A program made the position numbers and the translations under genes. Below, in pieces: positions 45,119 through 57,290 of a stretch of 64,000 nucleotides of DNA. How positions within the stretch are numbered: position 1 is the stretch's first letter; each line of letters opens with the position of its first letter. The DNA comes from Sympetrum striolatum (taxonomy: Eukaryota > Arthropoda > Insecta > Odonata > Libellulidae): positions 2,976,001-3,040,000 of the forward strand of contig OX388351.1 in assembly GCA_947579665.1 (NCBI GenBank), read 5' to 3'. The notes under the pieces were generated by a model. It did no database searches, was not told the DNA's origin, and worked only from the letters and a program-made list of their open reading frames with translations.

Positions 45119-47405
45119 TATGGAAAAATCTCGCTTATATCTTCAATACGTGTCCAGATACACGTGTCAGGTTTACTCGAATTGTAGGAAAAATACAGCC
45201 AAAAAAGTGAAAAAGTTCGAAAAAATGCCAATTTTTAGCGGATCACTTCTTAAATTGCTTACAAAGTGGAATATTTGTTCGAAATATAATATTAATGAGG
45301 GAATTTTTATTAAAATATGGAAAATTTTCGCTTGGGTCGTCAATACGTGACCACATATGACTATAATATTTCGAATTTTAGGCATAATACAACCAGAAAA
45401 AGTAAAACTTTTCGAAAAAAATGCCAATTTTTGCCAATTTTTCCGAAATTTGTGGATTAATATAGAATATTTGTACAAAATATGTATAAATCTCGGTAAT
45501 ATCTTCAATAAGAGTCTTTAAACAACTAGTGCTCTCCAATTTAAGGCAAAACTGCCAAAATACTGAATAAGCTTGAAAAAATTACCATTTTTCTTCGATT
45601 TTTCCGAAATTGGCTGATAGATGTGGAATTTTTGTTCAAAATGTGGAACAATCTCGGTTGGATCTTCAATACGAGTCCAAATACGATTAAATATTTTCGA
45701 ATTGCAAGCGAAATACAGCGAAAAGCTAAAAATGTCGAATAAATGCCAATATTTTGTTGAAGTGTCCGAAATTTGTGAATTCATTTAGAATATTTGTTTA
45801 AATTAAGTATAAATCATGGTAAGGTCTTCTTTTTGAGTACTTCTTCAACAATTTTTCTTGAATTTAAGGCGAAATACAGCCAAATTACTGAAGAGGTTGG
45901 AAAAAAAATGCCCATTTTTTGTTGATTTTTCCGAAATTTACTGATAAATGTGGGAGTTTTGTTAAAAATATGGAAAAATTGGAATCTTTAATGCCTTTCC
46001 GATACGACTAAGTTATCTCGAATTTTAGGCATAAGACAGCCAAAATACTGAAAATGATCTAAAAAATGTCCAATTTTTGCCGATTTTTCCGAAATGTGTG
46101 GATTAATGTGGAATTTTGGTTCAAAATATGGAAGCATATCGCTCAGTTCTTCTATAAGAGTCCATATACGACAGTGTTTTCTCGAAGGTTAGGCAAACTA
46201 CAACTAAAGAACTGAAATATTTCTAAAAATGTCCCACTTTCGCCAATTATCCCGTTATCTGCTGGTAAAAGTGGAATTTTTGTTCAAAACATGGAAAAAT
46301 CTTGCTGTTATCAAAACGAGTCCAAATTCAACTAGGTTTTCTCAAATTTCATGGAAATACAGCCAGAAAATTTAATTTTTCGAAAAAATTCTTGCCGATT
46401 TTTCTGTATTTTGCTTATAAATTTGAAATTTTTGTTCAAAATATGGATTTTTTTTCGTATAACTTAAAAGGAGTTCAAGCGTGATTAGGTGTTCTCGCAT
46501 TTTAAGCAAAATACAGCAATAAATCACAAATTTGTCGAAAAAATGCCAATTTTTCGTCGATTTTCTGAAATTTGCTGATAATTGTGGAGTTTTCCTTCAA
46601 AATATGGTAGGTTTTCTCTCAGTTCTTCATTGTGTGTACAAAAACGACGATATTTTCTCAAAACTTAGGCAAAATACAGCCAAATGAGAGAAAAATTATC
46701 AAAACATTGTCATAAATCTCTTTTTTTCGAAATATGCTAATTAAAATGGAATTTTAAAAATATGTGAATATCTCTCTAATATCATAAAAATGATTCATAT
46801 TTCGAATAGTTTATCTAAAATTTTTCCACAATAAAGTCAAAATATGAAAAATTAAAAAAAGTGTTCATTTTTGGCCAATTTTTCGGAGAATCCCCAATTA
46901 AAGTGGAATATTTGTTTAAAATATGGGATTAACAGGTATCTGATTAACAAGTATCAATTCGGAATCTTCAAAACGATTCCGAATTGGATTAGGTTTTCTA
47001 AAATAAAGCAAAATACAACCAAAAGTTCTGAAAAATTATAAAAATCCCCATATTCCGAAAATTGCTAATGAAAAAGGAATTGAATTTCTATATATGGAAT
47101 GTTTTTGCTTGAGTCATTAAGGCTAGTCTAAATATGGCTATATTATCTCAAATGTCAGGTAAAATACAGCCCAAAACCTGAACAGTATCGAAAATATTCC
47201 CAATTTTCTCTTATTTCTCCGTTCTTTGCTGATAAAAGTGGAATTTTTGTGCAAAATATCTAAGAAAATCAGTAAGTTCTTCAAAACAAATCCTTACTTG
47301 AATAGCTTTTCTCGAGTATTAGGAAAAATACAGCCATAAAAGTGAAAGTTCGAAAAATGCCCAATTCTCGCGGATTAGTTCGTAATTTACCTACAAAGTG
47401 GAATT
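45119..47405 (+). repeat. Diverged satellite, monomer about 165 bp (block 3)
   Basis: Continues the array after the solo LTR with the same monomer order. The last clear monomer ends near 47405 at cctacaaagtggaatttttc. Several monomers in 46690-47330 mirror the order of variants seen at 39650-40260 (for example tatatggaatgtttttgctt at 40033 and 47090). This suggests duplication of a multi-monomer block across the region. Confidence 0.85.
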
Positions 47406-48844
47406 TTTCACCCCTGGTTTGCGATTTTACTGTTTGGCTTAGCGAGTTTTTCTGGAGTAAATTTAATAACTTTTTACATGAGTCGACATACCGGGCCCTT
47501 TTCTTTATGCTATGATTATTCCAGTCGATACCAGGAAGATAAAAATCCCCCCGATTAAAGTTATACTCTGATTGTTCTTACTCGTTTAGAAATTTATTTC
47601 ATCGTTAAGATATCGCAAAACCTGTCGAGAAGAGTTTGGTGGTCGGTAAAACGCACACACATTTATCTTTGGTTTATTTTCTTGATGGGTATTAATTTCA
47701 ATTTTTTATTGAATATGCAACACTTATATATAGATGACTTAATATATAGCTTTTTCATATCCCAATTCTCTTGATAAATACTAATACTAATAGAATGTTA
47801 ACCAAATTATGGTGCTCATAAGTTAAACAGTGTTGTACCAAATATCTTAAATAAATTGCCAACACATCTGTAGTATTTAACATCATTGAGTGACCTTAAA
47901 AAGTATGAAAAACTTCCTTCTACACAATGAAACAATATAATTTTTTAAATATAATTTTATAATCTATTTTTGATAAGATATGTGTATAGAAATAAAGTTA
48001 TGTTTTGAGTAAAACTTATGGTAGTTAATGACTGAGTATTCCTAAAGTTTTTAGAAGTAAGTTGTATATCTGCAATTCTTTAGTATTCTATATTCTATCT
48101 ATATTCTGGTTGTCTGTTTATTTGCGCACCTCCTGACGAGCAAATTATTGGCTCAGGAGAAAAGAAACCAATACCTTCAAGTGCAATTTTTTGTTCAATT
48201 TTGTCTGATATGTATACTTAATTGACTTTGTAACTATGTATATACATAGATAAATAAATATCTTAATTATAAAAAAAGAATATTAGCGAAATTCCGGAAA
48301 ATTACGAATTCGATTCCATTGAACATTGTGCAGTTCGTGATAATCACACAAACCCACTGCTTTAAAATCTTTGCTATAAAATCAACTTTGCGTTAAAATT
48401 CTGTCCCTCAGAAATCTTCCTCGACGTAATATTTCTTCGCCATCACCTCAAACGAATGGTTAATGTCCCTAAAAACGGTTTGATAAAGAAAAACTACAAA
48501 ATGGCCTTAATTTCGCTCCTGTTACTTAAATATTGGAGTTTAAATTCGCTGAAATCTCAGTAAATTGCCTCCTTCTGACGTTAGTTCTTACCATTAATGC
48601 TGTATGGACTTAAAATCGCCGTGTATTTTTGTGTGGGAATATGAATGTATCGGATCTACAATCACCTTGGTCGTCATGGGGACTTGTTGTTTACTACGGC
48701 AAAATTTTGAAAAATGCTAGATTATTTTGTCAAAGTTGTCGTAATTTCCATTCAAAAAGTGTATCTTACGACTATATTAAGATTCTTTATTTAATTAAAC
48801 TTCGTTTGATACTTTTCCTGACTTCGTAAGAGCAACATTTCCAA
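47406..48844. other. AT-rich sequence, nothing recognised
   Basis: No gene or element that I can support. One GC-richer patch (cgacataccgggcccttttc near 47485) is unexplained. Confidence 0.4.
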
Positions 48845-49090
48845 ATGAATTCTGTAAAATTATCAAAGCCTCTGTGGTGGCAAAGACATGATCGCTGCTC
48901 ACCACGGCCATATCGTTGGTTAGATTTCATTGGTCAATTTTCTACGGATATTCGTCATGTTTCAGGTTCCGCCAACTGTGTCGCCGATGCTGTATTCAGA
49001 GTCGAGGGAATAAGCATATCAGTTGAGGTCTACGAGCTTGCGGAAGCCCAGGATATAGATTCCGATCTTCCTAAGCTTCTTGAAGAATGA
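48845..49090 (+). pseudogene. Ty3/gypsy pol fragment (end of RNase H)
   Basis: An 81-codon frame. The segment RCSPRPYRWLDFIGQF, then TDIRHVSGSANCVADA and a following FRVEGIS, matches the C-terminal RNase H region and start of the linker in Ty3/gypsy Pol (family form: D-CSPRQ-R-LDFI-QF-TDIRHVSG-NVVADALSRVE). RT, the RNase H core, integrase and LTRs are missing nearby. The gypsy-typical ALSR is altered to AVFR. It is a short relic; the ATG is incidental. Confidence 0.85.
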
Positions 49091-49792
49091 ATTTTACGAC
49101 TGAAGCGCATTCCAGTATAAATTATGATTCTATATCATATTAGACCAAATTGATGTTGTTACTTGTAGATATTCTAGTTCTTAAAAGTTCAAGCTATACT
49201 TAATGGAATTTTGTGATGCTTACAAAATTATAGAACTTAGTAGTTTCCACAGAAATATATTTAGCATGACTAGTTTCATCTACATGCTTGATGATGTCTA
49301 AATGTAGGTGGAAGTAGTAGTGCCAAATATATTGCTGTGAGAATTACTAAGTTCTATGTTTATTTCTCAAGTGTAGATTTTTATCATTTGATGTATGTTA
49401 ATGATTTACTTGATATATTATTTACTTGTATGTATATTGTACACATGGTTCTACTGATTTATACTAATAAAAGGAATTTTATTATATATATATTTGTAAT
49501 TTTTTGTAAAAATTTGCGTACACACCATGTATCCCCGGCAAATAAGCAATATGCAATGCAGGGGAGGAGAGAAAGGGGGAGGAGTGTTGGGGGAAGGAGA
49601 GGTGGTAACCCTCTTTCCTGCTACTTTTATTGTTCCTTTTTGGAACTCGCGAATGGGAATTAGATATCAATTTAGGTTAATTCTCCGTAGTTAATTTTAC
49701 AAAAATAGTTGCGTCCAAATCACCCGTACAAAGTCAATATCTAATACCTCAGGATCAACATTGCTAGTAACGAAAATTAAAGCACGCATATT
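49091..49792. other. AT-rich sequence with a purine-rich patch
   Basis: No gene recognised. A G/A-rich patch (about 49558-49602, gggaggagagaaagggggag-type) stands out. Confidence 0.4.
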
Positions 49793-50040
49793 CAAAAAAT
49801 CTGCTAGTAAAAGGCCTTGAAAAGCATATTGTCGGTAAATGCGATGAAAAGTTGAGAGAGCGATGTTATTTTCCCTTGGTCAGACCCTTTCAAGAATTTG
49901 CGGCAAGTATATGGCGGATGAAACGTACTCGCGAACTCGAGAAGGTGCAGCGTAAAGCGGTTCGTTCTGTTTAGAAATGCTACGATAAAAAAGTACAATA
50001 ATGCTCTCAGACGTAGGTTAGGAATCCTTGACTTGACTAG
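49793..50040 (+). pseudogene. LINE reverse transcriptase C-terminal fragment
   Basis: In one frame: CDEKLRERCYFPLVRPFQEF, then AASIW and RELEKVQRKAVRSV before a TAG near 49974. This matches the thumb-side region after the RT of CR1/Jockey-type LINEs (Y-LVRP-LEYA-S-WDP ... LEKVQR-AARFV). Similarity continues in shifted frames (CYDKK, then RRLGILDLT). It is a short internal relic without ends, and not the same copy as 25750-26855. Confidence 0.75.
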
Positions 50041-50054
50041 TTTTTTATTTATAT

Positions 50055-50100
50055 GCTGGGGTAGGTGAGGCGCAGTCGCCCCCTCTTCCCCTACCCCAGC
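50055..50100. repeat. GC-rich inverted repeat
   Basis: GCTGGGGTAG (50055-50064) and CTACCCCAGC (50091-50100) are perfect 10-base arms. A further gaggcg / cgccccctc pairing lies inside. It could form a strong hairpin, or be the remnant of a small foldback element. Confidence 0.7.
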
Positions 50101-50157
50101 AGCTCTCCAAGTTATTACAAAGATCGCACATTTTGTTTAGTCAAGTACAATAGTATA

Positions 50158-50280
50158 TTAATAAATAAATACATAAATAAATAAATACTTAAATAAATAA
50201 ATACATAAATATACAATAAATAAGAGTATAAAATTGTAAATAAATATGTGAATAGAAGTTCTCATAAAATACATATAAAT
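50158..50280 (+). repeat. AATA-type microsatellite
   Basis: Runs of ataaataaata-type repeats with minor interruptions. They lead into the 85 bp array, whose spacers also contain AATA runs. Confidence 0.8.
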
Positions 50281-50885
50281 GCAAGGTAAAAAACTAATAA
50301 AAACACCTTTGGATACATAAGTAAATAAATAAGTAAAAGTGCTAAAAATGGTATGTACATAAAAAAAGGTAAAAAATATTACGACGGTTAAAAAACACCT
50401 TGAGGTAAATGAGTAAATAAGTTGGTAAAACGTTGTATATAAAACAAGGTGAAAAAATCTCCCCTATTAAAAAACACCTTGAAAAATTTAAATAAATACA
50501 TAGATGAAGGTACGATCAGTGTAAAAACAAGGTGAAAAACATTTCAAATGTAAAAACCACCTTGAGATAAATAAATAAATACATTGGTAAAAGTGCTAAG
50601 CACGGTGTATAAAAACAAGGTGAAAAAGGTCTCAACCGTTAAAAAAACACCTTTAAAAAATTAAGTAAAAACATAGATAAAAGTGTAAGTGGTATAAAAA
50701 CAAGGTGAAAAAGTCTTCATTGTTAAAAATCACCTTGAAAACAAAATTAAATAAAACATGGATAAAAGTGATGGGTATGTAAAAACAAGGTGACAAACAT
50801 TTAACCTGTTAAAACACCTTGAAAATAAATAAATAAATAACAGAATAAAAGTACTGAATATGTAAAAAACAAGGTGAGAAAATCT
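50281..50885 (+). repeat. Tandem array, about 85 bp, each unit with a CAAGGTG/CACCTTG hairpin
   Basis: CAAGGTG at 50445, 50528, 50616, 50701, 50786 and 50870 (steps 83-88). Each of the first five is followed about 30 bases later by CACCTTG or a variant, at 50475, 50558, 50648 (truncated), 50731 and 50815. Two more degenerate units precede at about 50283 and 50367. The arms are conserved more than the loop and spacer. Confidence 0.85.
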
Positions 50886-51295
50886 TCACTCAGCTCCGGT
50901 GGGGGGCGTTGGAGGTATCATTGCAGATAAGCAAGATGTGTTTGAAAAAATAAAAAATCACACTATTTATAATCGCTCAAAATCAAAATCAATTAATTTA
51001 TACAGTAGGTGTAATTATTTTTGTTACTATACATGCAAGGGTTTTGGGATATCATTGCAAATAAGTGGGATAAAAGTGTTTGAAAAATAAAAAATCATAT
51101 TTATTTAAATTGCTCCGAATCAAAATCCATTAATTCAAATGAAAGCAGTAGTTATTGTCGTTCCTTTACACGTAAGGATTTTGGAATATCAGTGCAAATA
51201 AGCGAGATATAAGGGTTTGAAAAAATGCAAAATCGTAATTTTAAAATTGCTTTAAATAAAAATCAATTAATTTAGACCTTAGGTATAATTATTTT
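50886..51295 (-). repeat. 138 bp repeat, minus-strand units
   Basis: Units near 50918, 51045 and 51180 read ggatatcattgcaaataag-g-gatataagggttt..., then aaattgctc. This is the reverse complement of the units that follow from 51327. Confidence 0.7.
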
Positions 51296-51880
51296 ACTCA
51301 TCTTCAAAACCTATTTTTGAAATTTTAAAACCCTCAAATCTCCGTTAATTGCAATGATATGGAAAAACCGTTGTTACTAGGAGATAATCACTAATTACCG
51401 CATCTATACAAAATTTCAAATTTTCAAATCGAGCAATTTAAAAAATTTGAATTTTTGAAATTTTAAAACCCTCTTATAACCGGCATTTGCAATGATATAG
51501 GGTAACCCTTGTTGCTGGGTGATGATCTCTATGTACCGCAACTATACTAAATTTCAAATTTTCATTTGGAGCAATTTTAAAAATTTTAAAACCCTTATAT
51601 CTCCGTTATTTGAAATGATATACGGAAACCCTTGTTACTAGGAGATGATCATTAATTACCGCATCTATACCAAATTTCAAATTACCAATTCCAGCAATTA
51701 TAAAAATTTGAATTTATGAAATTTTAAAACCCTTATATCTCCGTCATTTGCAATGATATTAGAAAACCCTTGTTACTAGGAGATGATCACAATGTAGCAC
51801 ATCTATACAAAATTTCAAAATACCAATTTGAGCAATTATAAAAATTTGAATTATTGAAATTTTATAACCCTTATATTTGG
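51296..51880 (+). repeat. 138 bp repeat, plus-strand units
   Basis: aaaaccct(t/c)-tatctccgtt-ttgcaatgatat words start at 51327, 51465, 51588, 51726 and 51864 (steps 138, 123, 138, 138). Between them lie cttgttactaggagatgatc and ctatacaaaatttcaaat. Confidence 0.85.
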
Positions 51881-53099
51881 CTAAAATTATCCCTTTCCGT
51901 TACTTTTTTTAATCATATCTCGATAAAAGGACGAAAAATAAAGACAGAATAGAGACAAAAAATAGATATTTTGCTAAATTTATCCGTTTTCGTTGCTTTT
52001 TTCTAAAATATACCGATAAAATTAGTAAAATTAAAGACAAAATTTAGAGGTAAAAATTGAAATTTCGCTAGAATTATCCGTTCTTGTTGATTTTTTCAAT
52101 AATATATGAATAAAATGAAAAAAATTATGGCAAAAGAGAGGAGAAAAATTAAATTTTCGCTAAAATTATCCGTTTTCGATACTTTTTTCGGTTATATCTC
52201 GATGTAATGACGAAAAGTAAGGCAAAGTAGTGGAAAAAAATAGAATTATCGCTAAAATTATCCATTTTCATTACTTTATTCGATCATCTCTCGATAAAAT
52301 GATGAAAATTAAGGCAAAATAGAGGAGAAAATTTGAAATGTCGCTAAAACTATCCGTTTTCGATACTTTTTTCGGTTATATCTCGATGTAATGACGAAAA
52401 GTAAGGCAAAGTAGTGGAAAAAATAGAATTATCGCTAAAATTATCCATTTTCATTACTTTATTCGATTATCTCTCGATAAAATGACGAAAATTAAGACAA
52501 ATAAGAGGAGAAAATTTGAAATGTCGCTAAAATTATCCGTCTTCGTTTCATTACTCAATCATATCTCAATAAAAGGTCGAATAATAAAAAAAAATTAGCT
52601 GAAAAAATGAAATTTCGGTAAAATCATCCGTTTTCGTTGCTACTTTCGATTATATCTCGATGAAATGGTAAAATTAAGGAAAAATAGAGGAGACAAATTA
52701 AAATTTCTCAAAATTTATCCGTTTTCGTTGCTTTTTTTAATTATATCTCGATTATATATCGAAAAATAATGACAAAATAGGGGAAAAATTGAAACTTCGC
52801 TAAAATTACCCGTTTTTAGAGCTTTTTTCGAAAATATCTCGATAAAATGACGAAAATAAAGAAATAATAGAAAAAATTTAATTGAAATTTTGCTGAAATA
52901 ATCCGTTTTCGTTGCTTTTTTCAATCATATCTTGATTAAAAGACTAAAAAAAGACAAACTAGATGATAAAATTTGAAATTTCGCTAAAATTAACCGTTTT
53001 TGTTGCTTTTTCGATCATATCTCAATAAAATTACGAAAAATAAAGACAAAATAGGGAAAAAGTTTGAAATTTCGCTGAAATTATCCGTTTTCCTAGATT

Positions 53100-54935
53100 T
53101 TTTCTCTCATATCTCGATAAAATGACGAGAACAAAAGACAAAATAGAGAAAATGAATTGAAATTTCGCTAAAGTTATCCTCTTTTGTTGCTTTTTTCGAT
53201 CATATCTTGATAAAAGGACGAAAAATAAACAAGAAATAGAGGAAAAAATTTGAGATATCGCAAAAATTATCTTTTTTCGTTGTCTTTTTCAATCATATCT
53301 AAATACAATGATAAAAATTAGGAAAAAATAGAGGGAAAAAATTGAAATTTCGCTAATATTATCCGTTTTCATTGCTTTTTTCGATCATATCTTGATTAAC
53401 TGAAAATAAAAGATGAAATATTGGTAAAAATTGAAATTTCGTTCAAATAATCGTTATACGTTGCTTTTTGGACATATCTCGATAACATTACGAAGAATAA
53501 AGACAAAATAGAGAATATAAAATGAAATTTTGCTAAAATTTCTGTTTTTGTTGCTTTTATCGAACATATCTTGATAAAAGGACGAAAAAGAAACAGCAAA
53601 TAGAGGAAAAAAATAGATATTTCGCTAAAATTATCCGTTTTCGTTGCTTTTTCGATAATATCTCGATAAAATGACGAAAAATAAAGACAAAATTTAGAGG
53701 AAAAAATTTAAATTTCTCTTAAATTATCCGTTTCCGTTCCTTTTTTCGATCATACATTTATAAAAAGACGATAAATAAAGACAAAATTTAGAGGAAAAAA
53801 TTGAAATTTCGGTAGAATTATCCGTTCTTGTTGATTTTTTCGATAATATATGAAAAAAATGAATAAAATTAAGGCAATAGAGAGGAGAAAAATATAATTT
53901 TCGCTAAAATTACTCGTTTTCGATGCTTTTTTCGGTCATATCTCGATATAATGACGAATAGTAAGGCAAAGTAGAGGTAAAAATAGAATTTTCTTTAAAA
54001 TTATCCATTTTCATTTCTTTATTCGATCATCTCTCAATAATATGACGAATAAAAAAGACAAAATTTACCTGAAAAAATGAAATTTCGGTAAAATCATCCG
54101 TTTTCGTTGCTACTTTCAATTATATCTCGATAAAATTGTAAAGTTAAGGAAAAATAAAGAAGACAAATTAAAATTTCGCAAAATTTATCCGTTTACGTTG
54201 CTTTTTTTGATTATATCTCGATAAAATTTCGAAAAATAATTACAAAATAAGTGAAAAATTGAAATTTTGCTAGAATTATCCGTTCTTGTTGATTTTTTCG
54301 ATAATGCATGAATAAAATGAAAAAAATTAAGGCAAAAGAGAGTAGAAAAATTAACTTTTCGCTAAAATTATCCATTTTCGTTACTTTTTTCCATCATATA
54401 TTTATAAAAGGACGAAAAATAAAGACAAAATATAGAGGTTAAAATTGAAATTTCGCTAATTTTATCCGTTTTCGTTGCTTTCTTCGATAATATCTCGATA
54501 GAATGACGTGAAAAATGACTAAATAATGTTAAAATAGAAATTTAGCTAGAATTATCCGTTTTTTTGTTTTTTTCGTTCATCCCTCGATAAAATGACCAAA
54601 AAATATAGAAAAAATAGAGAAAAAATTAATATTTCGCTATAATTATCCGTTTTCGTTGATTTTTTTATAATATCTGAATAAAAAGACAAAGTAATGGCAA
54701 AAGAAAGCAGAAAAATTAAATTTTCGCTGTAATTATCCGTTTTCGTTGCTTTTTCGATCATATCTCGATAATACGACGAATAATAAAGAATAATTTAGCT
54801 GAAAAAATTTAAATTTCGCTTTAATTATCCGTTTTCGTTGCTTTTTCGACCATAACTCGAATAAATTTCGAAAAATAAAGACCAAATAGAGAAAAATAAT
54901 TGAAATTTCGCTGAAATTATCCATTATAGTTGCTT
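53100..54935 (+). repeat. 1836 bp higher-order unit, first copy
   Basis: About 20 satellite monomers. The sequence from tttctctcatatctcgataa (about 53100) repeats essentially without change 1836 bases later. Confidence 0.92.
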
Positions 54936-56771
54936 TTTTCTCTCATATCTCGATAAAATGACGAGAACAAAAGACAAAATAGAGAAAATGAATTGAAATT
55001 TCGCTAAAGTTATCCTCTTTTGTTGCTTTTTTCGATCATATCTTGATAAAAGGACGAAAAATAAACAAGAAATAGAGGAAAAAATTTGAGATATCGCAAA
55101 AATTATCTTTTTTCGTTGTCTTTTTCAATCATATCTAAATACAATGATAAAAATTAGGAAAAAATAGAGGGAAAAAATTGAAATTTCGCTAATATTATCC
55201 GTTTTCATTGCTTTTTTCGATCATATCTTGATTAACTGAAAATAAAAGATGAAATATTGGTAAAAATTGAAATTTCGTTCAAATAATCGTTATACGTTGC
55301 TTTTTGGACATATCTCGATAACATTACGAAGAATAAAGACAAAATAGAGAATATAAAATGAAATTTTGCTAAAATTTCTGTTTTTGTTGCTTTTATCGAA
55401 CATATCTTGATAAAAGGACGAAAAAGAAACAGCAAATAGAGGAAAAAAATAGATATTTCGCTAAAATTATCCGTTTTCGTTGCTTTTTCGATAATATCTC
55501 GATAAAATGACGAAAAATAAAGACAAAATTTAGAGGAAAAAATTTAAATTTCTCTTAAATTATCCGTTTCCGTTCCTTTTTTCGATCATACATTTATAAA
55601 AAGACGATAAATAAAGACAAAATTTAGAGGAAAAAATTGAAATTTCGGTAGAATTATCCGTTCTTGTTGATTTTTTCGATAATATATGAAAAAAATGAAT
55701 AAAATTAAGGCAATAGAGAGGAGAAAAATATAATTTTCGCTAAAATTACTCGTTTTCGATGCTTTTTTCGGTCATATCTCGATATAATGACGAATAGTAA
55801 GGCAAAGTAGAGGTAAAAATAGAATTTTCTTTAAAATTATCCATTTTCATTTCTTTATTCGATCATCTCTCAATAATATGACGAATAAAAAAGACAAAAT
55901 TTACCTGAAAAAATGAAATTTCGGTAAAATCATCCGTTTTCGTTGCTACTTTCAATTATATCTCGATAAAATTGTAAAGTTAAGGAAAAATAAAGAAGAC
56001 AAATTAAAATTTCGCAAAATTTATCCGTTTACGTTGCTTTTTTTGATTATATCTCGATAAAATTTCGAAAAATAATTACAAAATAAGTGAAAAATTGAAA
56101 TTTTGCTAGAATTATCCGTTCTTGTTGATTTTTTCGATAATGCATGAATAAAATGAAAAAAATTAAGGCAAAAGAGAGTAGAAAAATTAACTTTTCGCTA
56201 AAATTATCCATTTTCGTTACTTTTTTCCATCATATATTTATAAAAGGACGAAAAATAAAGACAAAATATAGAGGTTAAAATTGAAATTTCGCTAATTTTA
56301 TCCGTTTTCGTTGCTTTCTTCGATAATATCTCGATAGAATGACGTGAAAAATGACTAAATAATGTTAAAATAGAAATTTAGCTAGAATTATCCGTTTTTT
56401 TGTTTTTTTCGTTCATCCCTCGATAAAATGACCAAAAAATATAGAAAAAATAGAGAAAAAATTAATATTTCGCTATAATTATCCGTTTTCGTTGATTTTT
56501 TTATAATATCTGAATAAAAAGACAAAGTAATGGCAAAAGAAAGCAGAAAAATTAAATTTTCGCTGTAATTATCCGTTTTCGTTGCTTTTTCGATCATATC
56601 TCGATAATACGACGAATAATAAAGAATAATTTAGCTGAAAAAATTTAAATTTCGCTTTAATTATCCGTTTTCGTTGCTTTTTCGACCATAACTCGAATAA
56701 ATTTCGAAAAATAAAGACCAAATAGAGAAAAATAATTGAAATTTCGCTGAAATTATCCATTATAGTTGCTT
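54936..56771 (+). repeat. 1836 bp higher-order unit, second copy
   Basis: Identical to 53100-54935 as far as I compared. Corresponding positions include 53396/55232, 54552/56388 and 54733/56569. The match ends where tttttctctcat gives way to ttttttcgatcat. Confidence 0.92.
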
Positions 56772-57290
56772 TTTTCGATCATATTTCGATGAAATGACTA
56801 AAAAAAGACAAAATAGATGAAAAAAATTAAAATTTCGCCATAATTATCCGTTTTCGTTGATTTTTTCGATAATATCTGAATAAAATGACAAAATTTAAGG
56901 CAAAAGAAAGGAGAAATATTAAATTTTCGCTAAAATTATCCATTTTCGTTGATTTTTTTGATAAAATCTGAATAAAATGACAAAGATTAAGGCAAAAGTA
57001 AGGTGATTATAAGGTAATTAAGGTAATATGCTAAAACTTTTGTATGAAACATATTTTTGTATCACTGATTGTTTAGGAGATATTCATGAAATACTGGTAG
57101 ACCGGAAGTTAAATATAAATATTTACATCTTATATATGGAGAAAGTTATGTGCTGGCCACATCAGATTTTTTGATATAATCTTCACAAAATACAAAAATA
57201 TTGCAGAAATAGAGCAAAAATATAAAAATTTTGCAAAAATTAACCCAATTTGTCACTTTTTTCGATATTATCTATCACATTGCCAAACAT
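56740..57290 (+). repeat. Duplicated block with a family A end, first copy
   Basis: Runs from satellite monomers (gatcatatttcgatgaaatg) through a family A 3' fragment (57025-57180: agaccggaagtt, tatggagaaagttatgtgct, ggccacatcag) to attgcagaaatagagc. The same order recurs at 59365-59895. Confidence 0.8.

Larger units (their letters stand above)
51881..57010 (+). repeat. Satellite array, monomer about 92 bp (block 1)
   Basis: Consensus order: gaaatttcgctaaaattatc, cgttttcgttgcttttttcg, atcatatctcgataaaatga, cgaaaaataaagacaaaata, then gaggaaaaaatt. Monomers are diverged, with a recurring minority type (gataatatctgaataaaatg). It contains a 1836 bp duplication. Numerous short minus-strand open frames here are satellite translations, rich in Ser/Phe/Lys, not genes. 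Confidence 0.9.

Noticed and set aside
50281..50885. CRISPR-like array
   Set aside because: Regular spacing comes from an 85 bp tandem repeat whose spacers are also similar. The context is eukaryotic and there are no cas genes.
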